NCBI RefSeq assembly: GCF_000801105.2
Contig: NC_079516.1
Coordinates: 12,152,001-12,216,000 of the forward strand
Reading direction: 5' to 3'
Length of the DNA stretch: 64,000 nucleotides
DNA from: Raphanus sativus
Lineage: Eukaryota > Streptophyta > Magnoliopsida > Brassicales > Brassicaceae
Below are positions 21,437 through 35,138 of this stretch, piece by piece. The first letter of the stretch is position 1. Each line of letters opens with the position of its first letter. Made by a program: the position numbers and the translations under genes. Under the pieces are notes generated by a model that had not been told where the DNA came from, did not search any database, and saw only the letters and a list, made by a program, of their open reading frames with translations.

Positions 21437-24400
21437 ATGGATGAAGAACAGGAAGTTCTTGCGGTTTCTGCGTTGACAATCACGCAGGCTGTAACTCTAA
21501 AGCTCAAAGAAGGCAACTATCTTCTATGGAAGTTGCAATTCGAGCAGTTTCTTTCAAGCCAAATGCTCCTTGGTCATGTCACCGGAGCAACGCTACGTCC
21601 TCTCCCGACAGTTACTGTACAACAAGGCGAAGAAGAAACCCAAGCTGTCAATCCCGAATACAACAAGTGGATGCAGAAAGATCAACTTATCTTAGCCTGG
21701 ATGTATGGAACACTGACGGAAGATGCTCTCAAATCCGTTTACGGCCTTCACACATCTCAAGAGGTGTGGCTGGCTCTAGCGAAGAAGTTCAACCGCGTCT
21801 CAGCAACACGTCGTCTCGATCTCCAGAGGAAGGTTCAAACGACAAAGAAAGGAACCAAAACTATGTCGGTGTATCTAGCTGAGATCAAGTCTCTCTGTGA
21901 TCAGCTAGATTCGATTGGAGCTCCCATTACTGAGCAAGAGAAGATATATGGAGTCCTGAATGGGCTAGGAAAGGAGTACGAAGCTATGTGTACCGTCATT
22001 GAACACTCCATGGATCTTGCTCCTGGTCTGTGCTTTGATGACGTTGCTCACAAGCTCACAGGATTTGACGACAAGCTGAGCTCATATGAAGTACCTGCTG
22101 AACCGTCTCCACATCAGGCTTATTATGTGAATCGTGGTGGATACGCTGGAAGAGGACGAGGTCAAAACAGAGGAGGTTACAGAGGTCGTGGCTCCTACTT
22201 TACACAAGGCAGAGGATTCCCCCAACAGTTTGGTCAAGGTGCTCATCAGGGACGCGGTTCCTCCAACAACAACCCACGACCTACTTGCCAAATCTGTGGC
22301 AAATATGGACATCCAGCTTACAAGTGTCACTACTGTTTTGACGAGAACTTCTATGTTCCAGACCCTCCTCAGGCCAACGTCTTAACGACAGGCTCCAACA
22401 GCAGACAGAACGGAGCGGAGTGGTACCCAGACAGTGGCTCCACTGCTCATGTAACCAACTCTGCTCAACACTTGGACACGCCACAAGAATATGATGGAAA
22501 TGACAGGGTTATGGTAGGCAATGGAGACTTCTTACCTATACACATGTGGGCTCCGCTTCTATTCCGACTGCAACAGGTAAAATCCCTCTCTTGGATGTAC
22601 TAGTGTGTCCTACTATTACCAAGTCATTGCTCTCTGTGTCCAAGTTGACAGATGATTATCCTTGTAAGTTCACGTTTGATGGTTCTGCTGTGTATGTTAA
22701 GGACAAGGTCACTCGTCACTCGTCAGGTTCTCAGTCGGGGAAGCAAGGTTAATGGCATGTATCGGTTGGATGATCCGCAGTTTCAGTCCTTCTACTCTTC
22801 TAGACAGCAGAGTGCGAGTGACACTGTGTGGCACAGGAGATTGGGACATCCCAACGATCAAGTTCTGCAGCATCTATCTACAATCAAAGCTATCTCGTTC
22901 AATAAGACTCTTAAGTCATTGTGTGAAGCATGTCAGTTAGGAAAGACATGTAAACTACCTTTCTTTAGTTCAGATTTTCGCTCCAACAGAGTGCTTGAGA
23001 GAATACATTGTGATGTATGGGGTCCTGCTCCTGTTGTATCAGCTCAGGGCTTCCGGTTTTATGTTGTATTCATTGACAATTGTTCAAGATTCTGTTGGCT
23101 CTATCCACTTAAAGCAAAGTCTGATGTGTTCTCTGTCTTTAAAACTTTTCAAGCTCAAGTAGAGAACCAATTTAGAACGAAGATAGCCTTGTTTCAATCA
23201 GATGGTGGTGGTGAGTTTGTTAACAAACGTTTGACGGATCATTTTGCTTCATGCGGAATCAAACATCTCATATCATGTCCACACATACCTGAACAAAACG
23301 GTATAGCAGAGAGACGTCATAGATACATCACCGAGTTAGGATTATCAATGATGTTTGAGACTTCTCTGCCTCAGCAGCTTTGGGTTGAAGCTTTCTTCAC
23401 CGCTGCATTTCTGAGTAACTTGCTGCCTACCTCTGTTAATGACAAGATGATCAGCCCCTACGAGATTCTGCATGGAAAATCACCAGTGTATACAGCACTA
23501 AGAGCTTTCGGCTGCGCCTGCTATCCATATCTTAGGCCATACGCAGAGAACAAGTTTGATCCCAAATCTCTGTCGTGTGTCTTTGTTGGATATAACGAGC
23601 GCTACAAAGGCTACAGATGTTATCATCCACCTACCGGACGTGTCTCTTCCTTATAAAGACAAGTATTGCCACCTTCTTCCTGCAGCAACTACGTACTTAA
23701 ACTCTTCTTGGAGGCTTCAAGAACCACCTGTTTCTCCTCAAGATCAGTGTGAAGCAGAGAAACAGCAAGAAGAGATTGGCAGAACGGTTCCAGTAAGACT
23801 ACCTATGGGTTCCTTACAACCAGCTCCTGCTCCTGCGCAAGTTACTGGCAATGATCAAGAGCAAATTGCGTCAAGTTCCTCCTCATCCGAGTCTGACTCT
23901 GATCATGAGGCACCACCTGTGGCTCCTCTGGTCTCTGCCAATTCTCATAAAATGACTACAACGGGCAAAGCAGGGGTGATGAAGCCCAATCCAAGATATG
24001 CCCTGATGGCGATAAAAGGCATTCCTCAAGTACCTAGAACGCTTGCGGAAGCATTGAATCATCCAGGTTGGAACGGATCCATGACAGAAGAGAAAGATAT
24101 GTGCGATGAAACACACACATGGGATCTCGTTCCAGCTCCTCCTGATGTCCAACCTATTGGTTGTGGATGGATACACAAGGTAAAACTGAACGCTGATGGC
24201 ACACTTCTCAAGCTTCGGTCTCGTTTAGTTGCTCGTGGAAACCAACAAGAAGAAGGAGTCAATTTTTTAGAGACATACAGTCCTGTTGTTCGAACTGCAA
24301 CTGTTAGAATGGTGCTTCACTTTGCAGTGATATTTCGATGGGACATCAAGCAACTCGATGTCAAAAACGCCTTCTTACATGGCGACTTGACTGAAACGGT

Positions 24401-25778
24401 GTATATGAAACAACCACCAGGCTTCGAAGACAAGAACAACCCTGATCATGTATGTCTCTTGAGAAAAGCCATCTACGGCCTTAAGCAAGCTCCACGAGCC
24501 TGGTTCGACAAATTCAGCTCCTTTCTCCTAGAGTTTGGTTTCCTCTGCAACACTGGAGATCCATCGCTGTTTGTTTATCTTAAAGGCAAGGACGTCATGT
24601 TTCTTCTCCTGTACGTAGATGACATGGTTCTCACCGGTAACAATCAAGAACTACTTAAGCAGCTGCTCAACTCGTTGAAGCAACAGTTCAGAATGAAAGA
24701 CATGGGTCCGCTAAGCTACTTCTTGGGTATACAAGCTCAGTTTACACCTACTGGATTATTCTTGAATCAAGCTAAGTATGCAACTGACCTACTTCAAGCT
24801 GCAGGGATGTTGGATTGTGCTCCAATGCCAACATCTCTTCCACTTCAGCTTGATAGAGTACCACATCAGGATGAAATGTTCAGCAACCCAACATACTTTC
24901 GTAGCTTGGCCGGCAAACTTCAGTATCTGACCTTGACAAGACCAGACATACAGTTTGCAGTCAATATAGTATGTCAAAAGATGCATCTCCCGTCGGTCTC
25001 AGACTTCAATCTACTGAAACGGATCTTGAGATATGTCAAAGGTACACTGGAGATGGGTGTTCAACTCGAATCTAACTCTGACTCAAGACTCCGGGCTTAC
25101 TGCGACAGTGATTGGGGTGGATGTCAGGAAACAAGACGGTCAACAGGAGGTTTTTGTACGTTTCTTGGATCAAACATGATCTCCTGGTCAGCCAAGAGAC
25201 AAGACTCCGTGGCTAGGTCGTCAACAGAGGCAGAGTACCGATGTATATCTGACACAGCGGCTGAACTCGAGTGGATTGGTTTGATGCTGCAAAGCATCGG
25301 TGTGAAGCAAGCAGAACCTGCAGAAATTTATTGTGACAATCTCTCTGCAGTACATCTGACTGTGAATCATGTGTTACACAGAAAGTCGAAACACTTCGCC
25401 ACCCACTATCACTTTGCCAGAGAGAAAGTCGCAAATGGTTCACTCATTGTCAAACACATTCCAGCAGCTCAGCAGCTCGCAGACGTGTTCACCAAGTCTC
25501 TGCCTCAACGAAACTTCTTTCATCTTCGTTCCAAACTCGGAGTTGTTTTGCCACCCACCTCGAGTTTGCGCGGGGATATAAGACCCAATGGATCTGAAGA
25601 AGTAAAGCAGCTGGCCCGTCAAGCAAAGAAGCCCACTCCAAACCCTGCAATACCTGCAACGGTCACAAAGACATCAAGACAAAACAGAGGAAAGCAAGAT
25701 AACAAAGGTACGGTTTCACCAGCTGGTCAAGTCATCTTGCGCAACCGTTTTGACTCACTATTGGAGCAAGGAGAGTGA
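21437..25778 (+). pseudogene. Copia gag-pol, interrupted by frameshifts
   Basis: Gag starts at 21437 and contains a CCHC knuckle (CQICGKYGHPAYKCH near 22288). The protease motif is at DSGSTAHVTN near 22431. Frame changes near 22545, near 22740 and near 23640 break the polyprotein. The integrase part (22750-23640) shows the H-H-C-C zinc region (HRRLGHPN, CEAC) and the acidic residues in HCDVWGP, SDGGGEF and PEQNGIAERR. The reverse transcriptase (from about 24000) shows LDVKNAFLHGDL and YVDDMVLTG. RNase H shows YCDSDWGG, STEAEYR and YCDNLSAVHL. The last frame ends at 25778, inside the 3' LTR. All catalytic motifs are present, so the copy is recent but not able to make one polyprotein as assembled. 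Confidence 0.92.
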
Positions 25779-25922
25779 GCTGTCAGGGCTAGCTGTCAGA
25801 GTTCGAGAATCATCTCATCTTTCTATAAATAGAGAAGCATAGAGTTGTATCAAAACAAGTTAATAAAATCGCAAACTTTCATCTTTACATCTGAGGTCTC
25901 CTATACTCTGTCTTTACCTTTA
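25577..25922 (+). repeat. 3' LTR of copia element
   Basis: 346 bp, followed by TATAG at 25923-25927. The high similarity to the 5' LTR (about 1% substitutions) points to insertion within roughly the last million years at usual plant rates. Confidence 0.9.
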
Positions 25923-26069
25923 TATAGCTCCGTTTTTTTTTCACCTAAACTTCCGCATTAGAGCAAGATAAAAAAAGGGTTTTGAGGTTATGCAGCTTTT
26001 TATAATATACACATCTGCTTTTTAACTTCAAATCAGGCTTTCAGTTAACTCGGCCTTTGGATCATGGTG

Positions 26070-29000
26070 TTACTTGAGCAACGGGAGAGTCTCCGGAGGA
26101 TTGATGCCGGAGCTATTTTCCGGTGAATTGTTCTCTCTCCCTCCGTTCGTCTTCCCTATCTGTAACAAAAATTCCTTAGATTGTTTGTCTCTACAGATAC
26201 TTTTATAACAAGAACTTAATTACGATTTTATAAAAAAGATATCGTGCAGTATATTACGATCTCTATAATATTATTTGAGAAGTCAGTTTCCTATGTGTCG
26301 CGCTTACGTTAACTCTCACGATGGTTGATTACATTGATACCCTTAATGAATTAAAAATATTACATTTAATACCTATTATTTTTTTAAATTTCCTTTTTGA
26401 AATTTTCCATACAACATATATATTTTTTTGTCGGCCATATAACATATATATTAAAAAGGAAAATTTGTAAATTTAAAAATCAAATTTAAAAACGAAAATA
26501 TATGTATATATAATATGATTTCATTAAAAAGAAAATTTCACAAGATAATAGTATTCTATTTTAAAAATATTTTTAAATAACATAAATTATAATTTTGAAG
26601 TAATAAATACTTACTTTATATCTATTGTTTCTTAGATGAAAAATATATTTGCATATAATGTGATTTCATAAAAATAAATTTCAGAAAGATAATCTTGATA
26701 TTAGAAAAAGAAATATTATTTATTTTAAAACATAATTTTAAACAATACAAATTATATATCTATCTATAATATAATTTGAGAAGTCAATTTCCTATGTGTC
26801 ACACTCACGTTGGCTCTAACTGGTGACCAAAAGAATGAATGAGAATGAGTGATTCCTCTTCATTCCCCAAATTTTACACCATTTATGTGGAATATTTTTT
26901 TTCTAGTGTTCCTTTTCGTTCTTTTTAATTTAAGGAATTATAAAGTAAAAGTATTCCTTATAAAATCTGGCAAGGAACAATAAAGAATAAGTATTCCTAT
27001 TATTTTGTTCCTCTGCATTCCATTCCTCTTTGTTCCTATTATTCCATTTGTGGTCACCAGTTAGAGCCGTTATTTTTCACGATAGTTGATTACACGGATA
27101 ACTTTAATGAATTAAAAATATTACATTTAAATACTATTATTTTTTTAGTTTTCTTTTTAAATTCTCCATATAACATATATATTAAAAAGGAAAAAAATAT
27201 AAAATTTTTAAAATCGAATTTAAAAACAAAAATATATGTATATATAATATGATTTCATTAAAAAGGAAATTTCACATTATAGTAATATTCTATTTAAAAA
27301 AAATATAAATAACATAAAATATACTTTTGAAGTAATAAAATACTAACTTTATATCTTATATGAAAAATATACACATTTGTATATAATGTGATTTCATAAA
27401 AACAAATTTCAGAAAGATAATTTTGATATTAGAAAAAGAAATATTGTTTATTTTGAAACATAATATTAAACAATAAAAAATATATATTGTCAAAGTAATA
27501 TAAATATTTTGATATATCTATCTAATTTCTTAGATGATTACATAAAATAATTAAGTAACATAAACTAATCAACCTTAAATCTAAAATAATAGATTATATT
27601 AAAATTAAGGAAGACAACAACCAACCTAAATGCAAATAAGAAAATTAATCAAAATTTTAATATATTTAGAATAAAAATATTATAGTTGAATTTAGAGAAA
27701 TAAATACAATCCAATATACCTAAATGATAACTAAATCGACTAGATATAACATATCTAAAATCATATGTTTAATTAAAGTAATGTAATATTATTAATATAA
27801 ATTATGCATAAAATTTATAAATTAAATTTAAAATTAAAGTATATAGCAATCAACTATCATAGTATATTTATTTTATAAATATTTATACCCGTGCATGAGC
27901 ACGGGAAAATCAGCTAGTTTTATTAAAAAATAAGTATTGTACAGTAACTTAAAAAAGATAAACCGAAAAAATTGTGCAACTATTACATTCGTTTGAAACT
28001 TTGTAAAAAGAATTCATCTCTATTAACAAGGACAAGAAAATCAGAATTCTAGAAGCATAATGTCTTTTGCCAAAATTTAAACGGGATCCTGTAAGATGTT
28101 TTTTGCATTCCTATTCTCTTTTTGTTTTTCTTGCATCCTTATTCTTTTTTTATTATTCTCCCGCAATTATAAATTTTGGAAATAAGTTTTGTTTTAAAAA
28201 AAAAACAAATCTTAAATTATGGGCTTCACATAAAATAGTCTTGCATCCATAGAAGTCTTCAACTTTGTATATGTCTAAATGTCTTCTTTTTTGAACACCG
28301 TATATGTCTAATGTCTATCTAATTAGAATCTATAGAAGTATAACAAATAGTACTCTTGTTACCTGGCTAGCCAAAACCAGATTCTCTTGTCTCAGCAACT
28401 CCTCCTATTTGAAAATGATCAACAAGTCCATAAGTCTCCTAATTAACATGTTTTCAAGCCATCTCCCGGAAAACTTCTTTTCGAAATAGAAAAATTCATC
28501 ATAGACTGAGTGATCCATTAGGGTTAAGTCACATTTTATCAAGATTTCGACAAAGCTTTTTTGTTCTAATTAGAATGGCACATAACAAAAGCCAAAAGCA
28601 ATTCAGGGACTAAGACAACACCAAAAGATATATCCAAAGTCTAGAGATTTGAGTCTAGTGATCTGCATACTCTGAGGATAAGAGGATTCAAGAATCAGCA
28701 TAGCCGATAATGACCGGGATGGTAGCACTAACCTTTTCTTGAAGCATCTTCACAAACTCCATCTTTAGTTCTGTCTGCAACAAGATATTAAAAACTAAGT
28801 TATTTCATTTTAAGTCAAGCAAGGTCTTAGAAAACTACCTAGACAGAAGATTTATGTAATAATAGGTTCATTCACTTCGTAGCAGCATATGTACCTTCCT
28901 AGCTCTAGTTGCAGACAGAGCAGTCTCGAGCTGGTCCTCCAGAGAAATTAGAGAATCTACACTTACATTGTCGACATTTGATTCTTCAAGATTGCTGCAT

Positions 29001-32000
29001 AGTCAAAAGTAGACAAAGGAAGAAAAAAAAACTTTTTGATCAGATGAAGAGGGGAAAAGGCGTCTTAATTAGTGCTAACCTTTTGACTGATTCGAGTAAC
29101 TCATTGTGTGGAAGATAAATCCGAGTTTTTTCCGCAAGATCCTGCACGTTAAAAAAAAATGATGGGAACCCTAGAAACTTTAGTCGCAATGATAAGCTCA
29201 AAGCATAGAGTTTATTTCAAACGCAGTCAGCACTTAGATCCCTTCACGACATCAACGACCACGTCTAAGATAAAGACTTAAATGATGTTCTCAGCTAACT
29301 TACCAAGCTTCTAAGTTCACCAGCATGTTGTATTTCATAACGATCGATGATGTTGGTCATGCTGGAGATATCAAGAACAAAACAAAAATACGTATCAGAG
29401 CCAATTGACGAAAATAACATTTCAAAATTATGAGTTAGAAAGAGCACCAATAGCGGCCTTTATAGGGAGAATGCTATTATATATAGAAATTGTATATGAG
29501 TTTGACATCAGTTTGTATCAATAATATTACTTAACTAGGCTTCTATATAGACGTGAATGTAGTATATATCGCTTAAAACAAACTCACAAACATGTTTGTT
29601 TACAGTCACTTCTTGTATCTTTGTAACTAGCTACAATATTTTTGCAATGTCCATATTAGATTTACATTTTTCCAGTATTTTCTTCTTTCCATGTCCACGG
29701 ATATACATGGGTAAAAATCTCATGTTGATATATACAAGGAAAATCTCTAGACGTTGGTGAAGTCGCTACAAATTTTGGCTAATTATACATGAAAATAATA
29801 TATACCAATGGATTAGCTTCGCCTGGTGTCCAAGTCACACCTAGCTATTACTGAAGCTTTAAAACATATATTCAATTGAATCGGAGAACTGAAAACAAAA
29901 ATTTGGCTTAAAGTTGTGGGACAATCACTCCATAAAGGATAAGCCAAGAAAGCAAGTATAACAAATTAGGTAAGGTCACGGTTGGAATCCTAATTCTTGA
30001 AGTCCATGATTTATTGAAAGAATTCAAACACAGTTTGGCTTTAATCCACTTTATCTTCACTTGCATATGAAGTTATGAATTAGTAATTTAATTTTTAACC
30101 ACAGAAAAAAACTGTGCAATTAATAAGGAACATAAGAAGCCTAATCTCAAGTCAGTACACTTTGTAAAGTGCTAATACATAGGAGAAACTACCAAAGAAA
30201 CTAGCTAACTAGACTTGTAGAGTTTGACTATTGTAAAATGGAAGCACAATGCGAAGGAACTATACAGAGATATACTCATATGCATATTGTCATATTAATG
30301 AGTTACATTTCAATTTCTTACAATACATTTGATCTCATCCATTTTTAAGATTCTCTAAGCGTAAGATAGGAAATTTTTAAGCTTAGTTTGGTCTCATTGT
30401 TATTTCTCCTAGATATATAAGGAAAATGCCAAAAGGTATTGTATGTTTTTAGTTAAGAACTTCTACTACCAGAGATAGAGAAGAATATCACACCCGTTAA
30501 AAGTGGTTGTAGCTTAGTGATTTAATTCTTATAGGAGAAAAAAACAACGGTTAGTTTCCACTGTAAATCCATTAGGCCTTTGCCACTGCCACATATATAT
30601 GAATATAATGACCGTAGACTAATTTTAAGTTCGAGTGTTTTTTTTTGTAAACTAGCTTTAAGTTCGAGTGTTCTTTAGCAAGTCGTGGATGTTGTTCCTT
30701 TTCTGCTTGCAATTAGTCTAGTTTTTGGTTTCTTTGCTAATTGCAAGAAGAAAAGGAACAACATCATGAGGAGCAACAAAAGGTCGCTATCAATCTAGAC
30801 ATATATACATATATCTGGGATGGTGTCATATGCACACACGACACACCGATCAAGATTAAAGGGCGAGAACAGATTATCCAATTAGCTATGTAATGTAGCA
30901 TGTGTGACAAGTATTTATGTGGATTTTTCAATGCTCTACAACCAAACATGACATTTGGAGGATAACTCATCAACAATTCAATCACAGAGAAAGCACAAAA
31001 CAAATAGTCAACAATAAATTTCAGATGAATAATTGAACAAAAGACATCCAATTTAAACAAAAGATTCTTGATCAGTGTTAAAATTAACCCCAATTAATCT
31101 CTCAACAATTCTACTGGAAGTGCATTACAATATTGGATAAAAAAAATTCAAAATTCAACAATGTACATCCTCCTATATATTAAAAGAGAAGTACAAACGC
31201 CACGTGGCGCTCACACAGTTCTTCTCACGAAAATTCTCGCGTTTCTATTGGTCGAATTTTTCTAATTATTCTTTTTGATTTATTTTTTTCATCGACCTTT
31301 TAATTGGAAAGTGACATTAATTGTCAAACGCACTAATTATTTCTTGCGCAAGAATCGTAATCAATGTCGACCATTAATCATAGCTTGCAGAAGAATTTTA
31401 ATAAATGTCGACTAATCATTAAATGTCTTAATGGGAAATACGTTTTATATTTTATTAGGAAACTAATTATTATCAACATACCTTATTTATATTTTTATTA
31501 GGAAACTAATTATTATCAACATACCTTATTGATATTTACTACTTGCGCAAGTTTCGCATCGTATAAAATGCATATTCGTGATTAATTTTACAAATTTATT
31601 ATGTTTATCTGTTAAAATATTATGATATTTTAGCTTATCATGCAAGCTAAATCATTGAGAAACGTCCACCAATTTACTATATATAAGACATTCACAGCAG
31701 AAGAAACGAAGCAACTGACTTTTTATTCTGAACTTTTTTATATTGATATTGTTTTTGTTATTTTACATCATTAAACTTTTATATATACATATTTCATCAT
31801 AGCTGACTTTTCTTTTGGTTTATATGCAGATGTCCTATTATAACGATTTCACCACGATGCAGGTTAATTTTTTTATCTCTCTATATGATTTGATTAATCG
31901 TAGATTTATTTGAAGCAAGATCATGACCGTAATGAAGACATGATCAGAAGTGCTCTTCGTGCTATCTCATCGTTGGATCGGATCAGGTTCTCTTTCCATT

Positions 32001-35000
32001 TTATGATTTTTCCTCTCTTTTGCGTTAACATTCAAACTAATCTGTTCTTTTTTTTTCTCATTTAATTAAATGAACAGTGGAGTGGATTACAGCCACAAGT
32101 TCAAGAGCTTAATGGTTGAGATGAAGAGGTCTGAATCATTGTGGGGGAAGTATCAGACAATCCGCAATGAGTAAAAAGAGTGTATGTTCTGTTATTTACA
32201 TGATGAACCATAAAAGCTATCGATAATGTTATAGCCTTGTTTTTTACAATTTTAAAATCAGCAACAAGTCTGTTCTTTTTTCTTTTTGCCTTTTAAATTT
32301 TCTTTTTGTGGCGAGGGATTTTATAGCCTTGTTTTATTTGGCTTTTCAATGCTTGCTGTTGTGCTTTCATACTTATGATCGAATTTTAAAAACGAGTAGA
32401 AACGTTAACTTGGTGGTCTCTCGGAAAGTGAAAGCCTGAGAAGCTTGGACTGTATGAACTATGAATTGCTAATTTCATTAATCATAAATTGCGCAAGAAT
32501 ATTAATAAATGTCGATCATTTACATTAATTGCTAATCTCATTAATCATAACTTGCGCAAGAATTTTAATAAATGTCGACCATTTATATTAATTCATAATC
32601 TCATAAATCAAAACTTGCGCAAAATATTATTAAATGTCGACCATTTATTAATGTCTTAATGGCATAATACGATTTATATCTAATTAGGAAACTTATTATT
32701 ATGAACATACCTTACTTATACCTTACAAATTTAATATATTTCCTTTAACCAATTGCTCTCATTAATCATAATTTGCTAATCGGAATATTACATTAATTGC
32801 TCTCATTAATCATAACTTGCGCAAGAATTACAATAAATACGTGTTTTAATAAGTTTCCTTTTTACAAATTCAGAATTAAAATATTTTCATATGTATTTTT
32901 CTATTGGTTTTTTAATTTACAATTTTAGTTTATATATGCGCAGACCAACGATTATGACGTTTCCTCATGTGGATCCATATGTACTTAAATGATCATATCA
33001 TCCAAAACACGTAAACTACAATGTAAGTTTCATGCTTTGTTACTTTCTCTATGTTTTTCAGATAATTATTTGCTTATACATCAAAGAACAAAATCTTTAA
33101 TCAATATTTTATTATAAAAGTTAGTATAACTTTTTATACATATTATCAACTTTGTACTCAAATATGATTTTATACAATTTATCATATTATAAAATGTATA
33201 TCTTATAAATTCATATATATAAACTATATAGTTCTTTTTGTCATTTTTTATCATCATAAACTATATAGTTCTATGTCAACTATATTATAATTTCATTGGC
33301 TGATTTATTTTTATAATTCTTGCGAAAGTTTTAATCACATTTATTGATATTTATTGAGAATCTGTTATTCTTGTACAATGGGGTATCACATTAATTCGAC
33401 TTTTAAATCTTTCTAAATTTTCAAAGTCGTTTTTAATCTTGTTGCCTTATTTTAAATAAATCTAACTTGCGCAAGAATTCTAATATTTAATTCAAATCAG
33501 TTTATGATATTGTATATTTAATAACTTTATTTATTCTTGCGCAATGTGATATCACATTAATTGGACTTTTAAATCTTTATAAATTTTCAAAGTCATTTTT
33601 AATCTTGTTGCCTTATAATTTGATTGGCTGATTTATTTTTTAATTTTTTTATTTTTCTAAAAACCTATCCTACGCCATCTATTTCTCTCATCTCCTTCTC
33701 TTTCTTCTTCTCGATTTCACTTTATACTAAAACAAAACTAAACGGAGTAAGGGAAAGTTGGGAACACATATCTGCACATTTTTGATAGATCATGCATCGA
33801 TTATTATTATTTTTTCTTGCGCAATTAATATGATCTCTTATGGATCTATTATAAATGTAAGTTACCTTATTTATTTGAATAATTCTTGCGAAAGTTTTAA
33901 TCACATTTATTGATATTTATTGAGAATCTGTTATTCTTGCACAATGGGGTATCACATTAATTCGACTTTTAAATCTTTCTAAATTTTCAAAGTCGTTTTT
34001 AATCTTGTTGTCTTATTTTGAATAAATCTAACTTGCACAAGAAGACTAATATTCGTGTAGATGCTTTGCATGATATCTATCTTGGAAATTTCGGTCTCCT
34101 GAACAAGATAGAGACCCTTATGACTAATATTTCGTTGGTGGAGTTCCCAACGAAATATATCATTCAACACAATTCCATTAATAAATGGTATGAATATATT
34201 ATTTGATACTAACTTGTCGTGCAATCATATTTAAACACAGTAATAAATATGATACCAAGTTGCGCAAGTAATCCACATTGAAAATAAAGTAAGTTATTAA
34301 TAAAAAATTAACAATTTATAAACATGGTAAATTACATTTAAAATCGTGAAGTAAATACTCTTGGGATTCAAATTATTGTTAAAAGAATGTTTACATTTTT
34401 GTATTTTTCAAAAAAAAAGGTTTACGATGAGGGGGAGAGAGAGAGGGAGATTTAGTGTTTTGGGTATACCAAATGATTTACAGTTTAGTGTTTAGGATTT
34501 ATCCAAGGGTTTAGGGTATATCCAAGAATTTAGGGTTTAGTGTTTTGGTTTTTTACCCAAGGGTTTAAGCTTTGTCCAAGGGTTTAGGGTATAGTGTTTA
34601 TTGTTTATGATTTACTTTTTTGTGACGATTTTAAAATTGTCAGCTACTAATATTTTTCATTTATTTTAAAAACTTAACACAAATTATTATTATTTTATTT
34701 ATTATCTTTAAAAGAAGATGTACATTAATTGGCAAACTATGATTAGTTGGTAATTCACCCAAGAATTACAACATTCATCTGTTTGACATGTTATTACAAC
34801 ATTTATCTGTTTGATTTATAGGAAAGGTGATCTTAGAACATTAAGATACCTATTATATTATCATAAATTGATCTGCAGTAAATATGATATCAACTTGCCA
34901 AAACAATCCGTATTTAATATAAGGTAAGTTATTAAAAATTTAAAACCAAATTAACTAAAGGTAAATTATTTAAACAAAGTAATAAATATGATACCAAGTT

Positions 35001-35082
35001 GCGTAAATAATACACAATGAAAATAAGGTAAGTTATTAATATAAAAATTAACAAATTACAAATAGGAAAGTAACACAAATTT

Positions 35083-35138
<56 letters not shown>

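Larger units (their letters stand above)
21055..25922 (+). mobile_element. Ty1/copia LTR retrotransposon, full length, coding region broken
   Basis: 4868 bp with two LTRs, a TATAG target duplication on both sides (21050-21054, 25923-25927), a primer-binding site TGGTATCAGAGC at 21411-21422 complementary to initiator tRNA-Met, and a purine-rich tract (gcgcgggga) just before the 3' LTR. Domain order gag, protease, integrase, reverse transcriptase, RNase H is that of copia. It sits about 150 bp beyond the stop codon of the MADS-box gene. Confidence 0.95.
29362..31167. other. Original part of MAF intron 1 (3' side)
   Basis: Noncoding DNA between exon 2 and the Helitron. It contains one micro-insertion (30624-30672) and a long near-perfect hairpin (30688-30765). 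Intron 1 is where FLC-clade genes usually hold their vernalisation-response elements; I cannot identify a specific element by eye. Confidence 0.6.
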
